Shown here: positions 1 through 10,100 of the stretch, one piece after another
Layout of the letters: each line of letters opens with the position of its first letter
Numbering within the stretch: the stretch's first letter is position 1
Assembly (NCBI GenBank): GCA_025765595.1
Contig: JAIVFH010000001.1
Coordinates: 496,001-560,000 of the forward strand
Origin: Obelidium mucronatum
Lineage: Eukaryota > Chytridiomycota > Chytridiomycetes > Chytridiales > Chytriomycetaceae
DNA length: 64,000 nt
Direction: 5' to 3'
Notes under the pieces: model-generated
Databases searched by the model: none
What the model saw: the letters and a program-made list of their open reading frames with translations, nothing else
Told to the model about the DNA's origin: nothing
Program-made: the position numbers and the translations under genes

Positions 1-215
1 TCTTCTTCTTCAGCGAGGGGCCTAATACTCAATCCAACTTTTCATGTGCAAGTAAACAATCAGCAAATTAATTCAGCAAACGCAAATCGGGTTTTCGTCA
101 ACTCATCGAAATAAAGACAGCGGAATTATTTTATGGATATACATTTAGTAATGAAGAGACCTTTAAGAAAGACACCAAAAGAGAGGTTTAAATAGGATAA
201 ATAAAGAACTGCAGT

Positions 216-944
216 TTATGAAAGGGATGATCTCCGAATCGGATAACTTGGTCGTGGTACAGCAGAAATTCCTTGAGTAGATGCATAGGTCACTACGATA
301 GTTGGAATATTCTGAGACCCAGGAGTCACGTCCGAAGAATCTTCATCCTGCACGATTGCCAAAGCCGTCAAGTTAGCCCTCAGTTTTGAGTTTGAAGCCC
401 ACCAAAACCACTCTTGGCGATTCCCATCGTTTTCAAAGTCAGCTCTTTCCTCCTCTTGGGTCCCGCTTATCTCCACATTGCATTCGTTCAGTTCTCGATA
501 TAAATCCAGCCGGCTCTGCCGGCCACTGCCACTTGGGCCAACAACATCATGTTCATTGGTTGGAATCACTGTCGTCTGAAAGCCCATACCATCCTCAACC
601 CCTTCAAAACTTTTCTTGTACACGGGCAACGGCTCGTCCTCAAAGTCCGGTGTGCAATCATACTGTCTTGCTCTCCTCCGTTCAATTTCCCGCTCCATTC
701 TTCTGGTTTCGCGGACCGTCTTGATAATAATACAAACGAGGATGGACAATGCAATAAGAAATGCGATTGAGATGGCAATGATGATGGGAATAGCGATAGC
801 TAGTGGAACTTGTGTGTCAAGGCCAACGGTGGTTGCTTGTTGGTTTTGTTTTGGTTGTGTGATGGCAGGAAGGAGAGACGGGAAAGGCAGTATTCCGCCA
901 ATATTTGGCGGCGTCAGTATTGTAGACTTCAGAGCTATAGCCAT
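216..944 (-). CDS. Single-pass membrane protein with an EDEPLPVY motif
   Basis: An intronless 242-aa ORF starting at an ATG. A Pro/Thr-rich N-terminal stretch (about residues 1-45) is followed by one long hydrophobic helix (about 48-75) and then a basic stop-transfer run (RETRRMEREIERRRAR). The rest is a hydrophilic, probably cytosolic tail that begins with an acidic FEDEPLPVY motif near residue 100 and ends in a basic/Ser-rich segment. I recognise no enzymatic domain. The same acidic-LPxY motif recurs in the small membrane proteins at 1341-1544, 1880-2113 and 51386-51961, so this looks like a lineage-specific family. LPxY and PPxY motifs can bind WW-domain ubiquitin ligases, so an adaptor role is possible but only inferred. 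No signal peptide is obvious. Confidence 0.6.
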   Translation of the reverse strand: MAIALKSTILTPPNIGGILPFPSLLPAITQPKQNQQATTVGLDTQVPLAIAIPIIIAISIAFLIALSILVCIIIKTVRETRRMEREIERRRARQYDCTPDFEDEPLPVYKKSFEGVEDGMGFQTTVIPTNEHDVVGPSGSGRQSRLDLYRELNECNVEISGTQEEERADFENDGNRQEWFWWASNSKLRANLTALAIVQDEDSSDVTPGSQNIPTIVVTYASTQGISAVPRPSYPIRRSSLS

Positions 945-1340
945 GCTAACAGGAATGAGGCGATATCAATTGCTTCTTGGTTGAGTTTGCTTGGTTATTT
1001 TGTTGTGCTGCGTTGCCAATCACCTGCTCATTCAATTGCTTGGGTTTTTGGGCTTGGCTTGCCGTTGAACAAGGGCGCCTAAGTTTTCTACATTCCTTTG
1101 TAATGCTCAACTGATGTTTTTGGCATACTGGATACCTATTAACATCTCGAAAAGAATATTGGATGAGATATCAAAAAATTCGTACAACAGAAAAGACATT
1201 ATGGGGAAGGTGATGATGCATTTCATTGCATTATTATATGTTTATTTTCAAAGGGTGGTGTCATATTCCGTTGGTTGGGAAACAATCATAGAGACGCAGA
1301 TGTTGGTGAAGGGCTGGTCCACTTGAGAACCAAAATATTT
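945..1340. other. Intergenic stretch, no gene seen
   Basis: About 400 bp between two minus-strand membrane-protein genes. ORFs here are short, lack composition bias and overlap no recognisable motif. It presumably holds the promoter of the upstream gene and the 3' UTR of the gene at 1341-1544. Confidence 0.4.
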
Positions 1341-1544
1341 TCACACCAAGTATTGCGGAAGAGGCTCGTCATCTTTGTATTCTGGAACAGGTCGGCTTGC
1401 GATTTCCAAGGCAGCAGCTTTCTTTTGCTGCACTTGTTGATAGTAAAAGTGACAGGCAGCCGCGGCGAGTACAAGGGCCAAAATTATGTAGAAGGCGGCA
1501 GGGGTACTTTCGCTTTGAATTTCGTGTTTTGATACTTCGTCCAT
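1341..1544 (-). CDS. 67-aa single-pass membrane protein ending in DDEPLPQY
   Basis: A very small ORF with an ATG start, a short polar N-terminus, one hydrophobic helix (about residues 17-35, AAFYIILALVLAAAACHFYY) and a Gln/Lys-rich juxtamembrane segment. The protein stops three residues after the motif YKDDEPLPQY. That motif matches those at 216-944, 1880-2113 and 51386-51961, which is the main reason to accept such a short ORF as real. Its extreme C-terminal position suggests a peptide ligand for a cytosolic partner. Function is unknown. Confidence 0.55.
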   Translation of the reverse strand: MDEVSKHEIQSESTPAAFYIILALVLAAAACHFYYQQVQQKKAAALEIASRPVPEYKDDEPLPQYLV

Positions 1545-1879
1545 TGTAGTTGTAACTAATGTTTTTTAGAAGTCTTTTTTCGAGCGCCTTCAATATAAAT
1601 CAATCGTGGAATTTCAATGATACGTATTATTTGATATGATTTCCATGACATGCCGTGATTTCGAATATGAAAATCTTGCAAAAATCTTATCAAGCACTTA
1701 TCCACAACGACGATGATGACATAAGCCAACACTCTGTCAATCCATTTCAATTCTCCTTGCCCTTCGTGAGCCATTCAGACGCTATAATCACTGAAAGTAG
1801 CAACTTTCTAATTGAAACTTGGGCATGAGAAATATACTTTTATTTAAACTTGGCCTGAATGGAATAAAAGGCGAGAGCT
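1545..1879. other. Intergenic stretch, no gene seen
   Basis: AT-rich spacer of about 335 bp. A 72-codon minus-strand ORF inside it has no recognisable motif and was not accepted. Presumed promoter and UTR sequence. Confidence 0.35.
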
Positions 1880-2113
1880 TTAAGAAGACGCCCGATATTC
1901 AGGTAACTGTTCATCATCAATATATGCAGGAGCTTCTAAGTCAGTGTGTGTGTCTCTTTTCTGGGTTCGCGACCATCGATAAACAGAAAATAGAATTGCA
2001 ATCAAAGCGAATGCCCCAGCCAACATAAGTGGGGCGTCATTCGGGGACGAAGAAGAATTTGAGCTACTGCTGTTACTTGAGGAGAATGAAGATCCTGGGA
2101 CTTGGTCAGTCAT
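1880..2113 (-). CDS. 77-aa single-pass membrane protein with a DDEQLPEY tail
   Basis: ATG start, a Ser/Asn-rich N-terminal segment (about residues 8-25, possibly extracellular and O-glycosylated), one hydrophobic helix (about 28-45) followed by RWSRTQKRD, and a C-terminal YIDDEQLPEY motif six residues from the end. Architecture and motif match the neighbour at 1341-1544, so the two are probably paralogues from local duplication. No enzymatic domain is visible. If the positive-inside rule holds, the acidic LPxY tail is cytosolic. Confidence 0.55.
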   Translation of the reverse strand: MTDQVPGSSFSSSNSSSSNSSSSPNDAPLMLAGAFALIAILFSVYRWSRTQKRDTHTDLEAPAYIDDEQLPEYRASS

Positions 2114-2362
2114 AATTATTTGAGCAATTTTTGGGATTCCGAATCCTTGAATTTCTTATGACGTCAAGCACTTGTGTTTTTGATATCAATTCACTACACT
2201 ATTTTGATGATTTATTTAGAAATGCCTTTTATACAACAATAGAAGAATAATATATGTACAGACAATATGCGACCATAGATGAAAAGTAAAAACGTCCACA
2301 GATTAAACAAAAAATACAGAATGAGATGTAAAGAAACAAGATTAAAAAGAAAAAAGCCCTGC

Positions 2363-2854
2363 TTAACACTGATAACGCAAATATATGCCGAGGCCAATGT
2401 GACCTTCGTTGTTAACGCATCCTTGGCAGCATCGTTGTTTCAAAAGATTGGTGGCCTCAGACTTACGAAAAATAGTAGCTGTTGGTGATTTCGAATCGTC
2501 TGTAAAAAACTCTTCTTGGTATTCGCTCGATTGCGTACAACTGTTGTCCTCGTGTGCCTTGTTCAGCCGCGCTTGGCCAATATTTGGGTCACGATGTTGG
2601 TAGCGTGCTGGGTTTTGGAGGTCTTCTATGGAGGGTTTTGCGAAAGTGCTGGGTATTGAAGACTCAAGGTCGTTGATTTGTTTCTGCGGACTGAGGCGAT
2701 GCTTGAGAACATGTACACATACAAGTCCGAGAGCAACAGCAAGGCCGAGACCAACTGTAAGAAGTATTGCCGCTACAACTGCCTTGTCGGTTGCAGATGA
2801 AGTCCCGGCAGCAGGCGGTATCACCGTCGGAGCAGCTGTCAATAGAGCAGTCAT
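2363..2854 (-). CDS. Single-pass membrane protein with a CCQxC...GLGI tail
   Basis: The start was placed at the ATG of MTALLTAAPTV (2854); an upstream in-frame ATG gives a non-hydrophobic extension. A Thr/Ala/Pro-rich N-terminus leads into one hydrophobic helix (about residues 24-46) and a polar tail. The tail ends in KQRCCQGC, then EG and GLGI. The gene at 3062-3595 ends with the same pattern (NSCCQDC, EG, GLGI), so the pair are paralogues sharing a C-terminal cysteine motif. CC next to basic residues could be palmitoylated (inference). It lacks the DDExLPxY motif of the neighbours. Confidence 0.55.
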   Translation of the reverse strand: MTALLTAAPTVIPPAAGTSSATDKAVVAAILLTVGLGLAVALGLVCVHVLKHRLSPQKQINDLESSIPSTFAKPSIEDLQNPARYQHRDPNIGQARLNKAHEDNSCTQSSEYQEEFFTDDSKSPTATIFRKSEATNLLKQRCCQGCVNNEGHIGLGIYLRYQC

Positions 2855-3061
2855 TGGCCAAGATGAGAATGACTCTGTGATGTGTTTTTTTTGAGTATGT
2901 CGTGTGTGGATTTCAATTGCTTGGATTCGATGAACGTGACGTGCCCCACGTGACAAGTGCCTGTGTCACTGCGTTCAAGTTTCCTCATGCCTTTTTGAAC
3001 TGAATAGATGGATATATGTATTTGAAAATAAAAAAAACATGCTTCATATAGGAAGGTGGAC

Positions 3062-3595
3062 TCATGAGGAATTGGAGAGGTTGTTGTTGTTAGATGAGAA
3101 GGTAAAAGCATGGGTGAATATGTTCAGGATTCCAAGACCAACCCCGCCCTCCAACATCTCACAGTCTTGGCAACAAGAATTGGGCCGCTTCAAAAGGCCC
3201 GATCCTTCACTTTTGATGGTACTTGAGCTTTCTGAGTGCATCGAGTGGCGGACTGTGTCTCGAACACAATCGGAACAGCCTTCGTCGTCTTGCTCATCGG
3301 GAATGTACAACTGGCCATCATAATCCATCTTGCCTGAATGGATATCCAATGTGGTGGTGTTATGAACATCCTCAATTCCGACTGAAGCCGCTGCTTTCAT
3401 GTGGGAAAGACAAACGCGGCGGTGATTGCGACCATTTCGATACCAGCTGTAGCAGAAGATCCCCGCAGATAAGAGACATAAAGTTGCTCCAAAACCAACC
3501 AAAAAGATCAAAGTCGGTGACCATGCGCTTGTACCAGCAGGGCTCAGGTTGTTTCCTGCATTGGATACAGGCAAAGATACAAGTTGCGATTCCAT
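3062..3595 (-). CDS. Single-pass membrane protein, paralogue with a CCQxC...GLGI tail
   Basis: ATG start and 177 aa. A Ser/Asn/Gly-rich, probably extracellular N-terminus (about residues 1-25) precedes one hydrophobic helix (about 27-50) and a basic stop-transfer (RNGRNHRRVC). The tail contains PDEQDDEGCSDC and near its C-terminus the CCQDC...EG...GLGI pattern shared with the gene at 2363-2854. The last 20 residues are Asn/Ser-rich. Function is unknown. It is one of five small single-pass membrane proteins transcribed in the same direction over 3.4 kb, which suggests a locally expanding accessory family. Confidence 0.55.
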   Translation of the reverse strand: MESQLVSLPVSNAGNNLSPAGTSAWSPTLIFLVGFGATLCLLSAGIFCYSWYRNGRNHRRVCLSHMKAAASVGIEDVHNTTTLDIHSGKMDYDGQLYIPDEQDDEGCSDCVRDTVRHSMHSESSSTIKSEGSGLLKRPNSCCQDCEMLEGGVGLGILNIFTHAFTFSSNNNNLSNSS

Positions 3596-3971
3596 TTTGG
3601 AAATGAGTTCTGATACCTATTTCCAGATGCAATAGGCACGCAAATCCATCATATTTTTCTTCATTTGGAACAACGTGTCAAGTATTTATTGAAAAGCAAT
3701 TGTGATTTGCCGAAAGCTGTTTTTGGTCATTTAGTTGGTCATTATAGTTATGATAACAACAAGTAGATACCAGAAGAAGGAACCGTTGTTGATGAATAAT
3801 TACAGTAAGCACAATTGTGGATGAGTTAGTGTGACTCACGGTGGTTCCCCCTTTTCCACGTGCAGCCGCAACAAAGATAAATCGTGCCCCCCAAAATGGC
3901 ACCAACAAAAAAATCAGAAAATCAGAAAACAGCTACACTACCACAACCAACCAAACGTTGATAAAATCAAA
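3596..3971. promoter_or_regulatory. Divergent intergenic region between the membrane-protein cluster and a kinase
   Basis: About 375 bp between divergently transcribed starts, at 3595 (minus) and 3972 (plus). It must hold both promoters. It contains AT-rich tracts and no clear coding signal. I cannot assign specific sites. Confidence 0.35.
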
Positions 3972-5597
3972 ATGAGCACGCAAGTTATCCCCTCGCCAAG
4001 AATGACACCGAAGCAGTCTCCTCGCTCGGTGGCAGCAGAGTTTTCCCGCAGAGCTTCACTCACCTCAAAAGTGTCTCCCGCTTCATCACCAGCAATGGCA
4101 CCTGTTTCTACTTTGGCCATCCGACAAACAAGCCGCCTCGATGAACACCCACACGACCTTGTCTATGTGGTGCCCACTTTCGCCCAGCCAGCTGGCACTA
4201 AGCTGAGCATCAGTTCATCTCCACTGGTCAACACCTCTGCCTGGTACCAGTCGCCCCATGGCTACTCGGTCATCGATTCAAAGACTGGAGAGGCGGCCGT
4301 GGAACAAGAAATGGAGGAGTTGACCCTCGATAGGGTTCAATCCGCTATCCAATTAGCCTCTCTGGCCACTGAAGAGGCCGCTGCAGCGGAAATTGAAGCT
4401 GAGCGATATACATTCGCCAACATTAGCAATATCGAAATCGACCATGAAGGGGAAACTGATACGGAGGCAACAAGTAAGCCCCCAAGCAATAAGGTACGAA
4501 AAAAGTGCCCCCTTACGTAAACCCTAAATTTCGTACCTTTATTTACTAACAATGAATCAATAGGACACAATCACCCCTCTTCCTGCTATCACTGCCGGTA
4601 AATTCAAGTGGCCAGTCCTCAACTTTCGCCTTGGCAGCAACACTGCCAAGACACTGATACCATCCCCCAAATCCTCCCCGCTTGCATTCCTCGCTCTCGT
4701 CTCAGGCGAGTCCTTATCTTCTCATGAAAAGAAGCAAGAGTACAAGCAACTCAAGACTTTGGGACATGGTATCCAAGGAGTCGTCACATTGGCCGTGCAT
4801 CGCGGAACTGGCAAGAAAGTTGCACTGAAGGCAATTCCACTTGCGTCCAGCATTGACCCCCATGTCCGTCAATCATTCCGCAAGGAAGTAGCGTTGATGC
4901 AGGAAGTGAGAAATCATCCGAACGTGATTCGGTTGGTGGACTTTTGGGAAGGGAAGCAGAAAGTGTACCAAGCATTTGAAGTCTGTACTGGTGGAGATTT
5001 GGACACTGGGTTGGATCAAGTCACGCCAATGCAGGAACCGTACGGAGCGAGATTGTTTGCGCCGATTATTGATGCTGTTCGGTACTTACACGAATTTGGT
5101 GTGCTTCATAGAGTACGTTTTTTTTCGCTTGATTTGTCGATATTATTCTGACAACGCCATTTTAGGACATTCGCCCACCCAATGTTTTCCTTCGAAAGAC
5201 TCTTACAGGAAACGAAACCGCGCAAGAACTGAGGAGCATTCCCGTCCTGGCAGATTTCGGTATCGCCACCAAAGAAGGAGCTTGGGGCCGTTTGGGAACC
5301 CAATTCCTCCAAAGACCACCTCACATTGCGCCAGAAGTCGTTGATGGGGAAAGATACACCAAATGCGCGGACGTTTTTGGACTAGGTGTCTGCCTGATTA
5401 GAATTCTGCTGGGAAGAGCGATTGATCTGGATGACCAGAATCCAAAGCTTTCTTCGCGCGAAGAAGCGTGGGTGAATTTGTCTGCTGTCGGCAAACTGTT
5501 TGTCAGATCTGTGCTTGAAGTTGACCCTGTCAAACGTGTCACTGCAGCTGATGCCCTCAAGGACCCTTGGTTCCAAATCTGTGAAGCTTCTTTGTAA
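3972..5597 (+). CDS. Serine/threonine-type protein kinase
   Basis: Three exons (3972-4493, 4564-5112, 5166-5597) give an in-frame 500-aa protein. The first about 230 residues are Ser/Pro-rich and probably disordered. The kinase domain follows: a glycine loop GHGIQGVV, the VALK lysine, and HPNVIRLVDFWEG in the N-lobe. The catalytic loop is HRDIRPPNVF, with the HRD codons split over intron 2 and the usual Lys of HRDxKxxN replaced by Arg. Then come DFGIA, an APE-like APEVV, and DVFGLGVCLIRILLG. The C-terminal DPVKRVTAADALKDPWF matches subdomain XI. The subfamily is not clear; it is loosely CAMK/Chk-like. The HRDxR substitution is conservative, so activity is plausible. Confidence 0.85.
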
Positions 5598-5699
5598 AAT
5601 ATTCCATCTATATATATGTTTATACTCTCTTCCTTTTTTCCTCCTTCGTTGCTGTGCTGTTCAATAAGTAAATAAATGAAAAGTAAAATTTATTTTCAA

Positions 5700-6857
5700 A
5701 AGTCTTCGATAACCTCGTACGCCTACACTCCACACGGTCACCTATTCTACTTTCTCAGACCAGAAAGTTGTTGGGTAATTCACCACAGTGCTGGCTTCTC
5801 TTCGAGACTTCCTTGATCAGTGCAGGACGCACTCAACAAACAACAAGAGCGCCATGGATTCAAGGAAATGATACCATATCTACTCATATCCGCGATATTG
5901 TTTCAGAGGTGTCTCCTCAACCAATCTGGTAACGCCTGGTCCACCCTGACGGCAGCACTCTCCCGGGCACTGAATCAGACTTGATTGATGTTACTTCAGG
6001 ATATCAAATTGCTCGCTTCGAGGCTGCTTTGCGGGAAAAGAACCAAACCACTCTCAAAAGTGTCGATGCTCTCAGCCTCGTTGTGTACGAAAACCAAGTG
6101 GCTTTTGACGCTTATCCAAAAATTGCGCTTAAGCCAGGTACTTGTCTCGGGGCTGAAGTAAACTCGGCTAAAGGTAAACAAAAGAATATGTATTCAGACT
6201 AGATTCTAATTCTCTTGAAGTTCCTTCTTGGATTATGCCCTTGGCTCAGGATGCCTTGTTCGATCGGCCGTCGTCTTTAAACGGATACTCAGATAAAGTT
6301 TAAAAGCAACTTGTTAAAGTTCTATGATAGCAAGTCAAATAATTCGACTGCTCAGTGTGTGCTCCTCAATCGAGATCTCAAAACTTCAATCGTCTATTCG
6401 TCACACTTGTTTCCAAAGGCGAAAGAAAAATACTTATCTGAGATTCTTGGCGTTGCGGATATCAATGATGAACGTAATGGCCTTCCTTCATTTAAATGCT
6501 TTAAACATGCAAAACGTAACAATGCGAATCCTGAACCCGGCGTTGCAAAATACAAAAGTTCGGTGATTATTTGAGGGTGTTCGATGCAAAATTGATTATG
6601 GATTTACCTCCGGATTTGGTATCTGAGAAGTTTGGGATGTATGATGGAAAGGACTTAGAATCGGCCGTATAAACGATGTCCGAGTTTTCAAGTGTCGGTA
6701 GCCCTGGAGTTGGATTGAGTGCAGGCTGGTTTACGAATGTAGCTATTGATACAGATGAATTGGATTGGTCAGACGAGGATTTGGCAAATAGGATGAGGTT
6801 GGTCAAAGACTGGCTGGATGAAGTCACTCGTTCTTCAAATGAAAGCCCGGATGAATA
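5700..6857 (+). pseudogene. Decayed HNH-type nuclease/effector-like gene, truncated by a retrotransposon
   Basis: Several short plus-strand ORF fragments in different frames are separated by stops. One (5981-6202) carries an LREKNQTTLKSVDAL-like header loosely reminiscent of Crinkler-type effector N-termini; this is low confidence. Another (about 6311-6574) reads SHLFPKAKEK then GVADINDERNGL, which resembles the HNH_2 nuclease core (aHixP, D-xx-NGL). A third (6598-6857) has one in-frame TAA before MSEFSSVG. Before the insertion this last frame ended in a TAA that was split by the copia element, whose target duplication GAATA is at 6853-6857. Multiple stops argue for a dead gene. No intact product is predicted. 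Confidence 0.45.
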
Positions 6858-7089
6858 CGTGGACTTCCATGAATTCTGGAAGCGCCATGATGAATATGCC
6901 TTCTCGGCGCGTTACGGAACTTATCGGAAAATTAGCACAAACCGGAAATCTTGGTGATTTGGGACAGATAACACATTGTGTTCCAAATCACCAGGTGTGT
7001 ACTTCATCACAATTCACTTTACTTATTCAGTATGAGCTTTATTAAATAAACACATTGTGTTCCAAATCACCAGTACTCGAGAACACACG
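6858..7089 (+). repeat. 5' LTR of the copia element
   Basis: 232 bp, identical to the copy 4900 bp downstream. It contains a short inverted repeat (GGTGATTTGG...CCAAATCACC) and two copies of AACACATTGTGTTCCAAATC about 90 bp apart. These may act in transcription or termination, but that is inference. Confidence 0.93.
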
Positions 7090-7153
7090 GATTAGGAGTC
7101 TTAACCCTCCATTGAGCGACAAGAAAAAAAAACGAAAAGAGACGACTACGGCC

Positions 7154-10100
7154 ATGACATACACCCTCAAGAGAGGGCAGAGTTTTGAACCACTCACGAC
7201 CCAGAACAAGAGCTATCATTCGGTTTCCTGGCTTGCAAGTGTAAGATCAGCAGTTAACAAGAACAAGCTAGAAAAGGCCTACTACTACAAACCAGCAATT
7301 ATCTCCTTCGACAACAGCGGAGCTGAATTTCAATCCACCAAGACAATCCGCTTATACTCAGATTTCATCGTCTATGAAATCCCTGAGCCTTCGGAAGGCG
7401 ACCCAATTTTCCAAAGCAATAACAGTTTCGATGAAGACAAATACTTCGAAGCATTCTCAACCTGGAATGAAGTATCATCAAAGATAAACGAAATTGTCAC
7501 TCCTCACCTTGACGCCACACTATTGGCCTCCTACAACTCCGCTACGGGATCAATCAAGGCGAGATTTGACGCTCTTGCAACCACTATAGCTTTCAACCCA
7601 GGCCAAGCCCTATCCAAAGCAAGAAGAGATGTTTCCACGGCCAAGAAACACTCTCACGAATCCAAATATCAATGGTTCACCCGCTTCAACCTCCTGAAGC
7701 TCAAGGCGCAAGAACTCGGCCAACCTGACGACGAAAACTGGAACAACGAATGCGGTTACACTCTAGTTTATGGCATTGAAGACCATGGCCAGAGAGACAG
7801 CATGAGAACCCAACTTACCGGATGTCCTCCAGACGATTACAAGGCCTTCGCCCGTATCCTGTCGGTCATTGCTGCCAGGGAAGAGGAAAAGCTTGCTCAA
7901 CCAGTCCAAGCCATAGCGGCCGCTGCAACTCAACAAACCGACCCCAGCATGGCCACCATGATGGAGTTAATGAAAGCAATGGCAGCCAGACTTGAAGGAA
8001 ACGACAAACCTAGACAACCGCGACCAGTCCCATCAGACAGAAAACCAGCTCAAATTGTGATGACAAAACTGGCCGGCGGGACGTCGATCCAACAGGTTGC
8101 GGAATTCTTCAAACCAACAAAACTGGCAGACGACTCTTTTGTAGCAGTGTCCAAGAAATCAGGTGGAACATACGCCATAATCGTCTTGGAGAAACCATTC
8201 ACAAGCCTGGATGTCGAAAAGTTAGTGAAGGAAAAGGATGGGAAGGTGTTGAACGGAGCCGAAATAAAGGTGGCGAAAGCTACGATGTCCGCTTACATCT
8301 CTGCTCCAGTTTCCGAAAACAAGTCCCCAGCATACCTTGACTCAGCATGCAGCAAATCGATGACGGGTGACGTAAAACAACTGTCAAACCAGATAGTTGG
8401 ACCAACGATAGCATATGAAACGGCATCAGGAAATAATATCCAAAGTGCCGGAATCCAAGGGTCAATGAACTTCGGCGAGTTTGAAGTTGACCAAATCCAG
8501 CTAGTACCCAAAGCACCAGCAACTCTCATTGCAGTCGTCAACCTATTAAAAAAGGGCTACGACGTCTGGTTCAACCACGTCGACAAGAAGGTAGCAATCG
8601 GCCGCCTGGATTTGTCAGGTCCGCACAAAATACTAAAAAGCGTAGACGAAGAAGACGGAACATGGAAAATCAATACAATACCTGCGGATCAAGCACTACT
8701 AGCAAAAGCCTTCATTGGAAAAGGAATCCCCAGCGAGAAGAGCATCCAATTGTGGCACTCAAGATTCATGCACGCGTCTCCAGACCAAATAATAGAAACT
8801 TCGAAAGTGGTTCACGGGCTTAAAATTGACGGTCCAAAGACCATCAAGGATTTCTTTTGCGAGGACTGCGTCCTAGGAAAAAGCCATCAGCAACCCTACA
8901 ACAAAAAGAAACCAAGAGACGGAAATATACTCTCACAAATATCTATGGACGTGGGTTTCCCAGGAAAAGGGGAAGACGGTACGACAAGACTAGGGAGAGG
9001 CGGGGTCATAGGCTATCTTGGAGTGAACGTTCACCGAACTCAACTGAGGCTGATGTTCAAACTTTTCTCCATGAAGATGGAGGAAGCCACCAGTATCATC
9101 CTATGGGTAAAAGACATGTTAGAAAGAACCACCGGCGAAAAACTGCAAGAAATATACTCTGACCAAGGAAGTAACTTTACGGGATCCACATTGAAGGACG
9201 CCTGTCATGAGGCCGGAATTCGGCTCATCACAACATCAACCGGCGCGCACAACCAACACGGGGAAATTGATGGATGGTTCCGAACCGCAATGGACGGAGT
9301 CAGGGCGACTCTATCTGAAACCAAAATGCCAAGGGACCTATGGCCGGATCTCTTGGAGTGCAAATGTCATGTTTGGAACAGATCAAAACACTCATCAATG
9401 CCACTCACCCCATACGAAATGACTTTCAAGCGCAAGCCCACAGTATCAGATCTCCGAGTCCCTGGATGCTTAGCATACCCTTTCATTCCAGGAAGCGGGA
9501 AGACCCAAGACAGAGCAAGAAGGGGACGTTTCATCTCCTATGCCTATCCTGATGGGCAGACAAACGCGCAACGGGGATACAGAATTCTCTTTGATGACAA
9601 CAGCACGGTTGTTAGCAGAGACGTCTTCTTTGTCGAGAACCAATTCGATGTCGAGAACCCGAAGACATCTATGGAAAAGATTCAGTTAACTCAATACAAC
9701 AATAACCACGATAAAGAAGGATGGGATGAAGACGAAGACTTCGTCAACGCAAAGGAAAATGTACAAAAAAAGGAAAAGATCGAAGAAGAAATTGACGGGA
9801 TGGAAGTCGAGAGGAGTGTAGCGGAGCTGGAAAACATTATCCAGGACAACGGAATGGACATCCAAGCCATGGACATGGAAACTCACCAGGAAGACTCAAG
9901 ATCCAACTACGAACCCCAAGACGAAGACATGTCAGAAACATCCTCTATTTGCAGCGACGCACCAAGCACCACATCCCTACCACCCCTCGACTCCAGCAGC
10001 ACTCCATCTCCACCACCAACTCCTCAAACTCCACCAAGGCGGTCTCCCAGAGAATCGAAACCACCAAATCGGCTTGCCCTCTTTGCCGGACTTGCGAGAC

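Noticed and set aside
386..984. Plus-strand ORFs of 70-120 codons
   Set aside because: They are antisense shadows of the 242-aa membrane protein and have no motif of their own.
7040..7110. tRNA-like sequence around the copia LTR end
   Set aside because: Only an anticodon-arm-like piece is present; the acceptor and D-arm do not pair, so it is not a tRNA gene. Kept only as a possible primer-binding site.
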